64,000 bases of DNA from Linepithema humile (GCF_040581485.1 NC_090132.1:22660911-22724910); one strand, 5' to 3'. Counted from the first letter of the stretch, positions 53,098 through 63,811 are shown. The notes: a model not told the origin generated them from the sequence alone. Numbers and translations are program-made.

Positions 53098-56000
53098 ATG
53101 AGCGACAACGTGGTAGCCGATGTGCAAAATCTATCTTTGACGGAGGATAAGGCACGCATCCTAAGTTTTATATAAAACTCGGGTTCTAGCACTTTTTAAT
53201 TCTTAGTATTGTTAAATTATGCTGACGAGTTTACGTTTTCACGTTTGTAGGACCGTTTACAGTGGTAATAAATGGACACATGCTCGGGTTGGTTAAGACG
53301 TATTTTTGTCTAATCTTTATGCAGTTGTTATATTGTAGCTTACGAATTCTTTGTTGTTTCATTGTTTAACAATGCAATCGCATTAGAATGTATCTTTTGT
53401 TTATAATACGTAGTCAAACGTAGACAATGATAATCGATAATCTGACGTAACCTACGAGTGTTTTACATCTAACACACCTGAATATATTTTTTTTGCGTCA
53501 TTCAATTTAAAGCATTCATTTAAATTTAGATGCACGAGATGTTTTATTTTGGATTCTTTGTTTTCTTAGACGAAAGCAATGAGAGCAGCAAATAAGAAGA
53601 AAAATGTGGTGGAAAAGTCTGTATCTGAGCTTAAGCCTTGGCCGTCCTACATTCAGGTGAATACCACCAAACTTATTAAACGAATTTAATATTTCAACAC
53701 TGCTTTATAAATATAATTAAAATTTAAATTACTGTATTATTTTTCTAATATGTTAAAGTGAATAGAGAAATTAAAAATTATATAAGTGGAAACATTTAAA
53801 ATTGAATATCTTTGATAGGAGCAATCTCTTTAGTGTATTGTAATATTTAATTTTTGATATTTCAATCTTTATATATTTTCACAGGATCGTATTGTACTGT
53901 GGGATAAACTAAAAAAGGAATACGAAGATGCATTAGCTGCAAAAATTCCTGAGAACATAACTGTGACTCTCCCAGATGGCAAGGAAATTCCCGCTGAATC
54001 TTGGCGTACGACTCCTTATGATGTGGCAAGAAGCATTAGCCAAGGATTGGCGGACAATATTGTAATTGCAAAAGTCAATAACGTATTATGGGATCTTGAT
54101 CGACCATTAGAATATGATTGCAAATTGCAATTGTTGAAATTTGATGACCCGGAAGGTCAGCAGGTATTTTGGCATTCCAGCGCTCATATTCTCGGTGAAG
54201 CTATGGAAAGAGTTTATGGCGGTTGTCTCTGTTACGGTCCTCCTATTGAGAACGGCTTTTATTACGATATGTTCCTGGGTGATAAGGGCATTTCCAACAC
54301 GGACTTTCCATATTTGGAAAGTCTCTACAAGAATATAGCCAAGGAGAAACAGCCGTTTGAACGACTAGAAATGACGAAGGAGGATCTGTTGGAAATGTTC
54401 AAGTACAATGAATTCAAGGTGCGGATTATAAATGAGAAGGTACAGACGCCCACTACTACGGCTTATAGATGTGGTCCGCTGATTGATTTGTGCAGGGGAC
54501 CGCACGTCAGGCACACGGGCAAGATAAAGGCCATTAAGATCACGAAAAATTCGTCTACGTACTGGGAGGGAAACGCTAGCGCGGAGTCACTTCAGAGGTT
54601 GTACGGAATAAGTTTCCCAGATACTAAACAATTGAAAGAGTGGGAAAAGTTCCAAGAGGAAGCAGCCAAGCGTGATCACAGAAAGATTGGGAAAGAGCAG
54701 GAATTGTTCTTCTTTCACGAGTTGTCGCCTGGTTCTTGTTTCTTCCAACCGCGCGGCGCGTATATATACAATGCTCTGATCGAATTCATACGTTCTGAGT
54801 ACAGGAAGAGAGGATTCCAGGAAGTGGTCACCCCGAACATGTTTAACAGCAAACTGTGGCAGACTTCGGGACACTGGCAGCATTATGCCGAGAATATGTT
54901 CTCTTTCGACGTGGAGAAGGAGACTTTTGCGCTGAAGCCTATGAACTGTCCAGGTCATTGCATGGTATTCGACGTTCGATGTAGATCATGGCGCGAGTTG
55001 CCGTTCAGACTGGCGGATTTTGGCGTGCTGCATCGTAACGAACTCTCCGGCGCATTGACGGGTCTCACTAGAGTGAGACGTTTCCAACAAGACGATGCGC
55101 ACATTTTCTGCTCCATCGATCAGATTAAAGACGAAATGATGGGCGCTCTTGACTTTCTGAGGCACGTTTATTCCGTCTTTGGCTTCACGTTCAATTTATA
55201 CCTGGCCACGCGACCCGAGAAGTACTTGGGTGATGAAGCCCTCTGGGATCAGGCCGAGAAAGCGTTGGAGGAGAGTTTGAATGCGTTTGGTCAACCGTGG
55301 ATTCTTAATCCTCAGGATGGCGCATTCTACGGACCCAAAATCGATATAACTATCCTGGATGCACTTAAAAGGCCTCATCAATGTGCTACAATACAATTAG
55401 ATTTCCAGTTGCCCATTAGATTTAATCTGTCTTACGTTAAGTAAGTGTTCATTAAATTTTCAGTAAATTTTAATGAGATATCTGAATACTAATATTCGCA
55501 TTTTGTATTTACAGCGAAGCAGGGGAGAAAATACGACCTGTTATTATACACAGAGCTATTCTCGGTTCTGTAGAGCGTATGATTGCGATCTTGACCGAAT
55601 CGTACGGAGGAAAATGGCCGTACTGGCTTTCTCCTCGGCAAGCAATGATTGTACCAGTAGCATCGCAATTTGACGATTATGCTTATGAAGTGAAACAAAA
55701 ACTGTGGAACGCTGGTGTTATGGTAGAAGTTGACACTGATCCGAGTGATACATTGAACAAGAAAATTCGCAATGCTCAGCTTGCACAGTTCAACTTTATA
55801 CTTGGTATGTTTTTAATAAAATTATTTTAAAATTATATTGTATTATTTATAAGATAATTGTTATTGTGAAATTATATTATTGGCGCAGTAGAGGAGAGTA
55901 ATATTTCTGTTTATATAGCATAATTTGTCTATTACATTAACGTGTATTTTATTTTCTTACAGTTGTTGGAGAAAAGGAACGTAATGCTGGCACAGTGAAC

Positions 56001-56111
56001 ATTAGAACGAGAGACAATGTGGTGCATGGTGAAATGGCGGTGGAAGAATTAATTGCAAAATTAAAAGTTTTGAAGGAAACGAGAGATCAAAGCAGCGAAT
56101 TAAAACGTTAA
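53098..56111 (+). CDS. ThrRS: Threonyl-tRNA synthetase (class II), five coding exons
   Basis: Exons: 53098-53151, 53570-53656, 53885-55440, 55515-55804, 55963-56111, giving 711 residues (human cytosolic TARS1 is 723). The enzyme joins threonine to tRNA-Thr and edits mischarged Ser-tRNA-Thr. Order: charged N-terminal extension (1-70); TGS domain (about 72-135); editing domain with H144, H148, C250 and H254 (HSSAH and CRGPH motifs); class II core (from about 315) with motif 1; zinc ligands C402, H453 and H578; motif-2 arginine R431 (HRNE); motif 3 GSVER with R587; then the anticodon-binding domain. All catalytic and editing residues that I can place are present. Introns 2-4 are GT-AG. Intron 1 needs a GC donor (AAG|GCACGC) to keep frame; this is the least certain part. 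The predicted start has no mitochondrial presequence, so this is the cytosolic form. Confidence 0.96.
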
Positions 56112-56540
56112 TTTGATGTCTCACATTAAAATGAATTTAATTCTGAGTACTATTTATTTTTAACTAGTATTTGATTCTTGGTAAATTGTATTTGATTAAT
56201 TTTTTAAATTATTTTTTTTTAAACGTGTATTTTTTATTTTTCGTATATCGTTTAATATGGGTTAATAGGTACCGCAAAAAAGCAGAAATAATGATGGATG
56301 ATCACGAAAGAAATTAAATTTCATAAAACGTAAAGTTTTGCATTTATTGTTCTTCTTGAATGATATGAAATCTCATCTTCGTAATATTTTGTTAAGGATA
56401 TTATAATATACATATATTATATACAGTGGCATTTTTATCATGAATTTACCTAAATAATTCTTTATACACATGCATTTTATTATAAAAAATTATTTGTCCT
56501 GAATATATTTATTTGAATATATTCTTGAAACTTCTGCTAA

Positions 56541-56546
56541 AATAAA
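56541..56546 (+). terminator. Possible ThrRS poly(A) signal inside a duplicated block
   Basis: This is the first canonical AATAAA after the ThrRS stop (an ATTAAA variant lies near 56128). It falls inside the 34-bp direct repeat (56536-56569), whose second copy at 56863-56896 carries the same hexamer. Confidence 0.3.
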
Positions 56547-56583
56547 ATTGCTTAATATTTGCCTAATGTAAAAATAAAAAAAT

Positions 56584-56659
56584 TGGCTCGTGAGGGAATT
56601 GAACCCCCGACCTTCGCTTTAAATTCAGTGCGATACTCTAACCACTGAGCTAACGAGCC
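56584..56659 (-). tRNA. tRNA-like gene, tRNA-Ile-related, enlarged anticodon loop (copy 1)
   Basis: 76 bases including the discriminator. The acceptor stem GGCTCGT/ACGAGCC is fully paired, the D arm is TAGCTCAGTGG (A box intact), and the T arm has GGTTCAATTCC (B box intact), closed by GGGGG/CCCTC. An oligo-T terminator follows on the minus strand. The anticodon arm is abnormal: stem TCGC/GCGA with the loop region ACTGAATTTAAA, three bases more than a standard tRNA. Counting from the 5' side, positions 34-36 would be GAA, but the identity is uncertain. Overall it aligns to the tRNA-Ile(AAT) gene at 57783, with paired changes in the acceptor stem. It could be a functional odd tRNA or a pseudogene. 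Confidence 0.6.
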
Positions 56660-56769
56660 CTTATGACAAATATATACCTGTGATAGAATTTTCAATACAA
56701 CTTGCTATTTTGTTTTGAAAATAGCAAGTTGTTTTGAAAATTCTATCACAGGTATATATTTGTCATAAG

Positions 56770-56845
56770 GGCTCGTTAGCTCAGTGGTTAGAGTATCGCA
56801 CTGAATTTAAAGCGAAGGTCGGGGGTTCAATTCCCTCACGAGCCA
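56770..56845 (+). tRNA. tRNA-like gene, tRNA-Ile-related, enlarged anticodon loop (copy 2)
   Basis: Exact mirror image of copy 1 on the other arm of the palindrome, identical in sequence, with its own T-run terminator (TTTTTTT at about 56847-56853). It has the same three-base excess in the anticodon loop, and the A and B boxes are intact. Confidence 0.6.
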
Positions 56846-57089
56846 ATTTTTTTATTTTTACAGCTAAAATAAAATTGCTTAATATTTGCCTAATGTTTAT
56901 GTGTATCTGCTCTTAACTCAATATAATAATTATGTATATTATATAATATAAATTTGTATGTATGAAATTATTAGTTTGCACTCTTTGGGTTATAAAAGAA
57001 AATAAAAAAAATCATTACAACAAAGTTTAGAAGCTTGTAGCATTTTCGAGTAAACTGATCTATTCCGGAATTAATTACTACTTTACAAT

Positions 57090-57177
57090 TTAAGTTTTTA
57101 CTGACGGAGACGATGCAATGATGTCATTAATCAATCTAGGGTCGATCAAAATCTGTTCATTTGAAAACGCTATTAGT
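57090..57177 (-). other. Possible terminal exon of an unidentified minus-strand gene
   Basis: On the minus strand a good acceptor (TTTTTGTTTTAG) is followed by an open frame reading LIAFSNEQILIDPRLINDII and ending in a stop after SSPSVKT. The wording looks more protein-like than the neighbouring AT-rich ORFs, but I found no matching upstream exon and no AATAAA after it. It may be an exon, a remnant or chance. Confidence 0.15.
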
Positions 57178-57551
57178 CTAAAACAAAAACAATTAAAATT
57201 TGTGCATACGTATATATGCAATTGTGCATGCAATATCGACAAATAAGATAAAACAGAGCAACGGATTAGTTCACGGATATAACCATAGATGCGCCATATG
57301 GCACAATCTGTCTTTATCTGCTTTCGTTTTAGAGATATTTCAGAGATTTTCAATGATTTTAATTTTTCGATTCTACGAACGTGATTTCCTCGGAAATTAC
57401 GTGTGAAATACAATGAGAGGTACAGATTTCTTTCTGGTCTCATTCCTTTCATTAAAATTCCGAACGCAAGAATCCCTTTAAATTTTTAGTTAAGAGTACT
57501 AAAACAAATTGATTTGAAGCAATACATATATAGCTGTAAAAATAAAAAAAT

Positions 57552-57627
57552 TGGCTCGTGAGGGAATTGAACCCCCGACCTTCGCTTTAAATTCAGGGCG
57601 ATACTCTAACCACTGAGCTAACGAGCC
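57552..57627 (-). tRNA. tRNA-like gene, tRNA-Ile-related, enlarged anticodon loop (copy 3)
   Basis: Same 76-base structure as copies 1 and 2, differing at one base of the anticodon stem (TCGCC instead of TCGCA). The surrounding unit (about 57535-57690) matches the palindrome arm with a few differences and extends across the palindrome's centre, so this copy looks like the source of the duplication. The oligo-T terminator is present on the minus strand. Confidence 0.6.
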
Positions 57628-57782
57628 CTTGTGACAAATGTATACCTGTGATAGAATTTTCAATACAACTTGCTATTTTCAAAACAAAATGAAGAATGAG
57701 GTCAGAAAGAAATCTGAAAATAGTTTTGAAAATAGTATTAAATGTAGTACATAAACCAAACATTCATCTAGAAAAAAAAAGT

Positions 57783-57856
57783 TGGCCCATGAGGGGATCG
57801 AACCCGCGACCTTCGCGTTATTAGCACGACGCTCTAACCAACTGAGCTAATGGGCC
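57783..57856 (-). tRNA. tRNA-Ile (anticodon AAT)
   Basis: 74 bases. Acceptor GGCCCAT/ATGGGCC with discriminator A, D arm TTAGCTCAGTTGGTTAGAG, anticodon stem-loop TCGTGCTAATAACGCGA with AAT at 34-36, and T arm GCGGGTTCGATCCCCTC (one C-T opposition). This matches the standard animal tRNA-Ile. A run of T on the minus strand just past the 3' end (the A run at about 57771-57779 on +) is the Pol III terminator. Confidence 0.95.
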
Positions 57857-60159
57857 AGACATGTACAGCTCTTTTTTCCAAGTATTTTCGAAATTTTTCA
57901 ATAAAATTATTAAAAATAGAAATATATAAAATAGTTATACATTTTTAGTTATTACATTGCTAGAAAATTTAATTTATTTGCATAAATAAACTGTACATAT
58001 AAATTTATATAGATATTATTATTATGATATTTGTATAATAGTACAATAGAATATAAAGAAGTTGTTTTTTAACTAATTTTTAACTTTTTTAACTAATTAT
58101 TTTATTCAGAGTAATTTTTGAGAGATTTTTTAATAAGAATAATTACTATAAAAGTGATAACTGTCGAAATTTCATAAATTTGTTTGCTTATCTACTATTT
58201 AAAATTTTATTAACGTTGTTAATCGTTTAATAATTTCTGTGTTTAGAATTTATTAATTGTAATTGTAATATTAAAATATGATATATATTATAAAATAAAT
58301 TACATTACTATAAAAAACGAGGAAGTACATTTTACAATGTATACAATAACATTCATATTGCTATTTTTGCTATTGAATATATATTCAATACAATTTATAA
58401 TTAAATATTTCTCTGAAATTTATAATTATACTTTCTATTTATACAACAAGTTAATGGTAAAATCTATTATAATATAGCTGTTTAGTAATGTAAAATTAAA
58501 ATCTGCACATAAAACTAAATTCTGAATTCTGAAAGTAATTGTTATGCTCAAATGAATATTATCTTCAGCTATTTTTAAATCAGATTATGCGCAACTTGAT
58601 TGGAAACTCTCCAGAAGAGATAATATTTTTTTTCAGTACTAATCATATGTTTTTATATGTGAATATTTTTATACATGGTTTATTTCTCAGACATCGATAA
58701 CCCTTCACCTTCTAAGCGCAAAACAATTTCCTTCCGAAGTTGATACTAACTTCGCCGTTTGCGAGAGTTCGTGAACCCTATATTGATTCCACTATTCATA
58801 GAAACGACTAGGAAACGGTCAATGGACTATCGTCCGTTTCGATTGATGCGTACGTAAACCGCGGAATCTATAACTAACTTCCTTCTTTTAAGTTTTATGT
58901 AAAGTGTAAATTAGTCCAACGTCAACGAACATCAACGTTGCAAGGGCATCGCTATCAAATCGACGCCCTTTGGGATAGTGTAATGCATTACAGCTACAGT
59001 GCAATATCTATAATTTGAACTCATCTGAACATTAATAAACCATGTATATTAATAATTAAAAAGATTCGTATTTTACATAAAAAGACAAAAAAACAACAGA
59101 AAAAAATATTTATGCATATACATGTATATTTATATCTAAAATCAAATTTATTTTTAATTATCGCTATATGCTCTTATATTTTATTTCTTTCATTATCAAT
59201 AATTAATCTTTTATCAACAATAATTCTAGAATATCATGTGTGTTTCATTGAAGAACATTATAGTGAAATAATAACGTATTGTTTTGTCATAATGTTGCCT
59301 ATATTTATGTTTTTATCTTGAAAAAAATTTTGCACTTTGAAACGTGCACTTTGAAACGTGTTAATTAACTCGTTCTGAAAATTAGTTTCATAACAAGTGC
59401 TATTGAAAAATAAAACTTGCAAAATAAAAAGAAGTTGCATAATGATCAGTTATGTTTACATTAGCCACATACAAGAAACTAGTAAAATATAAATCAATTA
59501 AATCTGCAAAGTTTATATATTGTAATTATTAAGCTATTATTACTGTTTCCTAAACGGATTGAAAAATTTCAATCGGAGAAAATATGTCGTCGAACATTCT
59601 ATTCAAAGATTCGTATGTATAGAGACAATGGACAGTTATCGATCGATAGGTATTATGACCAAAGAGAATCAATAAATTGGAGCACTACCCCGAGGTATGC
59701 TATGATGTGTTCTATATGAGAAAGTAAATATAGCACCAAAATATGTAATCAAATTATGATATGCAGAAAATCCAATAAATTACACTACTTTACATATTTA
59801 AAACTTTTTTTTTCAAATAATATACAATACATAAAAAAATTTTTAAACAGAAAAGAGAACTATACGAACAAAAGCGCGGATGTTAGAACGCAAAAAATTT
59901 ATAGTTCTATTAATCTTTTCTTTTTTTTATTAAAACTATGTGTCAGCTAAAAAGATATTTACTGCATATTTTTTACGAAGAATTTTTTCCTTGCTGGTTA
60001 CATTGCAATGTTCTGGATAAAAGTGTGACCACTTTGTAGTGCACACATGAGTTGTTATAATTTTTAAATAAAAAATTGTTTTGAGAATTAGATATCGTGT
60101 CGATAAAGTCTTATCGTATTCACGTAGTTTGTAGTTTATCTTGTAATTTATATAATATA
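57857..60159. other. AT-rich stretch without a recognisable gene
   Basis: Mostly AT-rich. A slightly more GC-rich patch at about 58,681-58,990 holds a block of about 30 bases (near 58732-58762) that resembles one at about 61445-61475, so it is probably old repeat DNA. Confidence 0.5.
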
Positions 60160-61020
60160 CAGGGTGTCCTATTTTAAAAATTCCACGTGAATAACTTTTC
60201 AGAGAGACATTTTCAAGAAAAATGATTTAGACCAAAGTTGTTGGGTTTGGAGGGAGACATCCGATGATGACATTGGTTTAACCCAGGGTGTACATGCCAA
60301 GGTCATATAAAGGTCAACTTTGTTTTTTTAAATAGAACACCCTATTTTTGATTCCAAAATCTAATAGCTGGTGTCAAGAGCTTTTCAAAACACTATAATA
60401 AAGTTATTTTTCATTAAGTACTTTTTGAGTTATGAGGCTTGAAAGTTACAGCATTTTGACATAAAATACAAAATATCTTGTAAAACATTCAATTTTCGGG
60501 AATCTTACCTTAATACTTTTATGCACAAAATAATGAGACGAATTGGTATAAAGAAAACACATAGTTGCTTTCAAGAAAAAATATGTAATTTGCAACATGC
60601 AACTGCATACTTTTTTTTAAATCAATGTGTTTTCTTTATACCAATTCATTTGTCTCATTATTTTGTGCATAAAAGTATTAAGATAACATTCTCAAAAACT
60701 GAATGTTTTACAAGATATTTTATATTTTATGTCAAAATACTGTAATTTACAAGCCTCATAACTCGAAAAGTACTTAATGAAAAATAACTTTATTATAGTG
60801 TTTTGAAAAGCTCTTGACACCAGCTATTAGATTTTGGAATCAAAAATAGGGTGTTCTATTTAAAAAAACAAAGTTGACCTTGGCATGTACACCCTAGGTT
60901 AAATCAATGTCATCATCGAATTTCCCCCTCCAAACCCAACAACTTTGGTCTAAATCATTTTTCTTGAAAATGTCTCTCTGAAAAGTTATTCACGTGGGGT
61001 TTTTAAAATGGAACACCCTG
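60160..61020. mobile_element. Fold-back (long terminal inverted repeat) non-autonomous DNA element
   Basis: The element starts CAGGGTGTCC and ends with the inverse, ...ACACCCTG, with TA on each side (60158-60159 and 61021-61022), as for a TA target duplication. The two halves are inverted copies of about 400 bases each (left to about 60566, right from about 60625) around a spacer of about 58 bases. The arms have diverged slightly. It has no transposase; the ORF of about 75 residues across the centre is a shadow of the arms. The TA target and TIR start suggest mobilisation by a Tc1/mariner-type or similar transposase (inference). A transcript would fold into one long hairpin. Confidence 0.85.
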
Positions 61021-61023
61021 TAT

Positions 61024-62010
61024 GTAATTTATCATTCTCTTATATAAGAAATAATTGACGCAAAATTGTCATTGAAACGTTTGAAATGCGTCAGTGCCAC
61101 TTGAATAAATTAATATTATACTTGTACGAAGTAATAAAAAAATTATATCCTTCAGGTATACATTTTGCAATTTATGTAAATCAAGAGCGACAACAAAAGA
61201 TATTGCAACGCATTACTTGATATTGTATATGTTTAAAATATGTATTTATAAAATTGTTTTGTTAGTTTATTTTATCTGCATAAAGTTTTTGTAATGCGTC
61301 ATTTATCATTCTCGTATGTAAGAAATGATTGATGCAAAACTTGTGATGTTTAAAATGCTTTAGTTAGCCACTCGAATAAGTTAATAATCGTACAAAGTAA
61401 ATATTAATTTTATTCTTCATGTAAATATTTCAAAAAATTTATGTTTCTTCCAAAGCTGATACTAGCTTCGCCGTCTATCTTGTTTATTAAAAAATGCAAG
61501 ATTATTCCCTACATATACAGGGTATTCTTAAAATTTTGACAAAGCATTCGTGTGCAGGTAGAGCGGACTAAACTGACGTCCAGCCTACCGCCGAATGCAA
61601 ACGGGCGGCGAGACGATAAAAAAACTGGGAGGCCATCATATCATCATACCATCAGACCAGACCTTGTAGTAAACAACTTTCCACGCGCCTAGTGACCATG
61701 ATCGCTGGGCGGTTGTATCTCGCCGCGCGCTTGCATTCTGCGGTAGGCTGGGCGGATATGCGCTTATTCGGCGATCTTTAGTAATTAATAACTCGTTAAT
61801 TATTGCAAAAATTGCAAAATGGTACAGGATTTTTCGATTCAGTTTAGTCCGTTCTATCTGCACACGAGCGCTTTGTCAAAATTCTAGGCACCCTTTATGT
61901 ATCAAGACGTACGATTTTTAAAACTCAATAAATCAAGAGCTAATCACATCAAAAAATATTTAAAAAAATTGTTTGTCAGTTTGTTTTATTTGCACAAAAT
62001 GTTTTGGTCC
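61024..62010. repeat. Diverged tandem duplication, unit about 276 bp, split by the MITE
   Basis: The block starting ATTTATCATTCTC near 61026 recurs near 61302 with scattered changes (AAGAAAT, GATTGA, CGAATAAGTTAATA). The later part of unit 1 (about 61188-61300, AAATCAAGAGC to GCATAAAG) recurs near 61924-62005. Removing the 378-bp MITE brings unit 2 to a similar size. Identity is clearly below that of recent repeats. Confidence 0.6.
61518..61895. mobile_element. MITE with nested inverted repeats
   Basis: The left end CAGGGTATTC and the right end (read inverted) AAGGGTGCCT begin terminal inverted repeats that share AATTTTGACAAAGC and then GTGTGCAG.TAGA.CGGACT over about 60 bases. TA flanks lie at 61516-61517 and 61896-61897. 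A second inner inverted pair (about 61579-61614 and 61718-61751) shares GCCTACCGC and is GC-rich. No coding capacity. It resembles the 861-bp element only in the first bases (CAGGGT). Confidence 0.8.
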
Positions 62011-62823
62011 ATTTAATAAAAACGTCAATATAATATTTATTTAGTATTTCAAATATAACAAATTTTATAATAAATTTGTACATATAATATATGTGTACAT
62101 ACATATGTATATCTTATAATATTGTACACGCTTTTACATTGATGCATCAATTTTTCATATAAGATAATCTCTGTCTTTTGTCGGATAAAATATTTAATAT
62201 ATGTATATATTCTCTTTTTAAATGCATCAATATTATTTCGACATTGATTTTTATCAATTAAGAATTTTTATTATTTCAAGTTTAAGATTATAATATAAAA
62301 ATTTTGAATGCTAAGTTTAACGTTTTTAACAGATAATATATCCAATAAAATTGTTATCAAGAAATACTTATATCAAGAAATATTTATATTACATATGCAA
62401 TAGCTTTAGTAAGAAGAACAGTTAATTAATGCAGCTAATAACATCAAGAATTAAATCAAGAAGGTTTGGTTCTAGAATATAGATCAATCAAGAATTTCAT
62501 TAATAAGTTTTCAAAAATGCATATAAGAACACTGATAATTAATCATTATCAGAGATAAATTGGTCTTCCTAAACGCCGCAGATAAGATTCAAAAATAAAA
62601 AGAATGAGCAAACAATGTTTTATTTGAATCGGTGAATAAGATAAGATTAAAAGTAAATATATAAAAAAAAAAACTTTTATTACTGAATGAAAAAAAACAT
62701 CTTCTCTTATGTAGAAATTATTATACGTAGTGTTAAAAATATATGATAAAAATTATAAGATATTTTTTATTATAAAATAGGTCAAACATGTATAAATATG
62801 CAATAAACATGTCAACAATTTAA

Positions 62824-62889
62824 TGATGATTTAAAAATGATTAAATGATTTAAAAATGATTAAATAATTTAAAAATGATTTAAAATTTT
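62824..62889. repeat. Short AT-rich minisatellite
   Basis: Three to four imperfect copies of a unit of about 19 bases, GATTTAAAAATGATTAAAT. Confidence 0.8.
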
Positions 62890-63811
62890 AAATATTAAGA
62901 TGTTTTAATAACTTTACAGATTTACATATTATAAAAATACATAAAGAAATTCGGTCATTATTTTTATTATGGCATTGTAATTTTTTAAGTTAAAAACATT
63001 TCAGAAAATTTATTAGAAAGTTTTAAATTTCTAATAAATAATCTAATATTTAATAGAACTATTTTATATTTCCATACATATTTACGCCTTTGAACACATC
63101 GCTATTCTTTAATTTGACCTAAGGAATGAATGGTTAAGAAAATACAACCAGCGGATCTCGAACAGCTCTATAGAGATGTAGTTATGGAAATCCAAGTAGT
63201 GACTTTTTTGTCGGGGTCAAAAAGTATTTTCCATAAATTATGCCTTGCATTTTTAAAAAAAGAATTATAATCTAAAAACTGATTTCTAGCTAAGATATTT
63301 TTGAACATCAGTATATATTATTTTTACTGCACAAAAGCGTATTATATGTATCAAAAAACATTTTAGCATAATGATTATAACTCAGTAATAATCTATTTAA
63401 CTAATCCATTCGTTCTATTCAAACTGCAATATTTCAAAACTTTTAACCGAAAGGTATTTCATTCTATTATACATTCTTGATCTTTATTTTACATTCTTTA
63501 ATTTGTTGGAAATGCGTCATTAATTCACGAATACATACACATATAAATATACAGAGACAACACATGTATGTAGAACAATGAGGACCTTGAGAACCGATAG
63601 GTTTCATGCACATATCATTGACATATAAAATGTATCTGTATGTGAATTTATGCACAGAAAACTGGTTTACACTCTTTGTGAAACGAAAGTGACATTGCAG
63701 CGCTCTCGGAAGCCTTCATTAAGTTATTACAAGTTATGAAAATCGTACACCATATTATATACACGAATTCTCGATGTTTTTTAGTTTTGTTTGCGAGTTG
63801 CAATCTTCAGT

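Larger units (their letters stand above)
56536..56896. repeat. Palindromic insertion flanked by a 34-bp direct repeat
   Basis: An identical 34-base block (starting GCTAAAATAAAATTGC) lies at 56536-56569 and 56863-56896. Between them, 56567-56711 and 56718-56862 form 145-bp inverted arms around a 6-base spacer (GTTTTG). I saw one mismatch, at 56696/56733, and the axis keeps exact symmetry, so there are no net indels. Each arm holds a complete tRNA-like gene. The direct repeat looks like a target duplication or a repair product. The near identity of the arms implies a recent event. Confidence 0.85.

Noticed and set aside
54587..54958. 123-codon antisense ORF over ThrRS
   Set aside because: Shadow of the strongly coding + strand.
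56536..57700. Repeated spaced units considered as a CRISPR-like or SINE array
   Set aside because: Only three units, two of them in inverted orientation; no regular spacing, no A-tail, and the genome is eukaryotic.
60521..60745. ORF across the centre of the fold-back element
   Set aside because: Encoded by the inverted arms and spacer; no transposase-like residues.
61636..61863. 75-codon minus-strand ORF in the MITE
   Set aside because: Lies wholly in a non-coding MITE and uses its terminal repeat.
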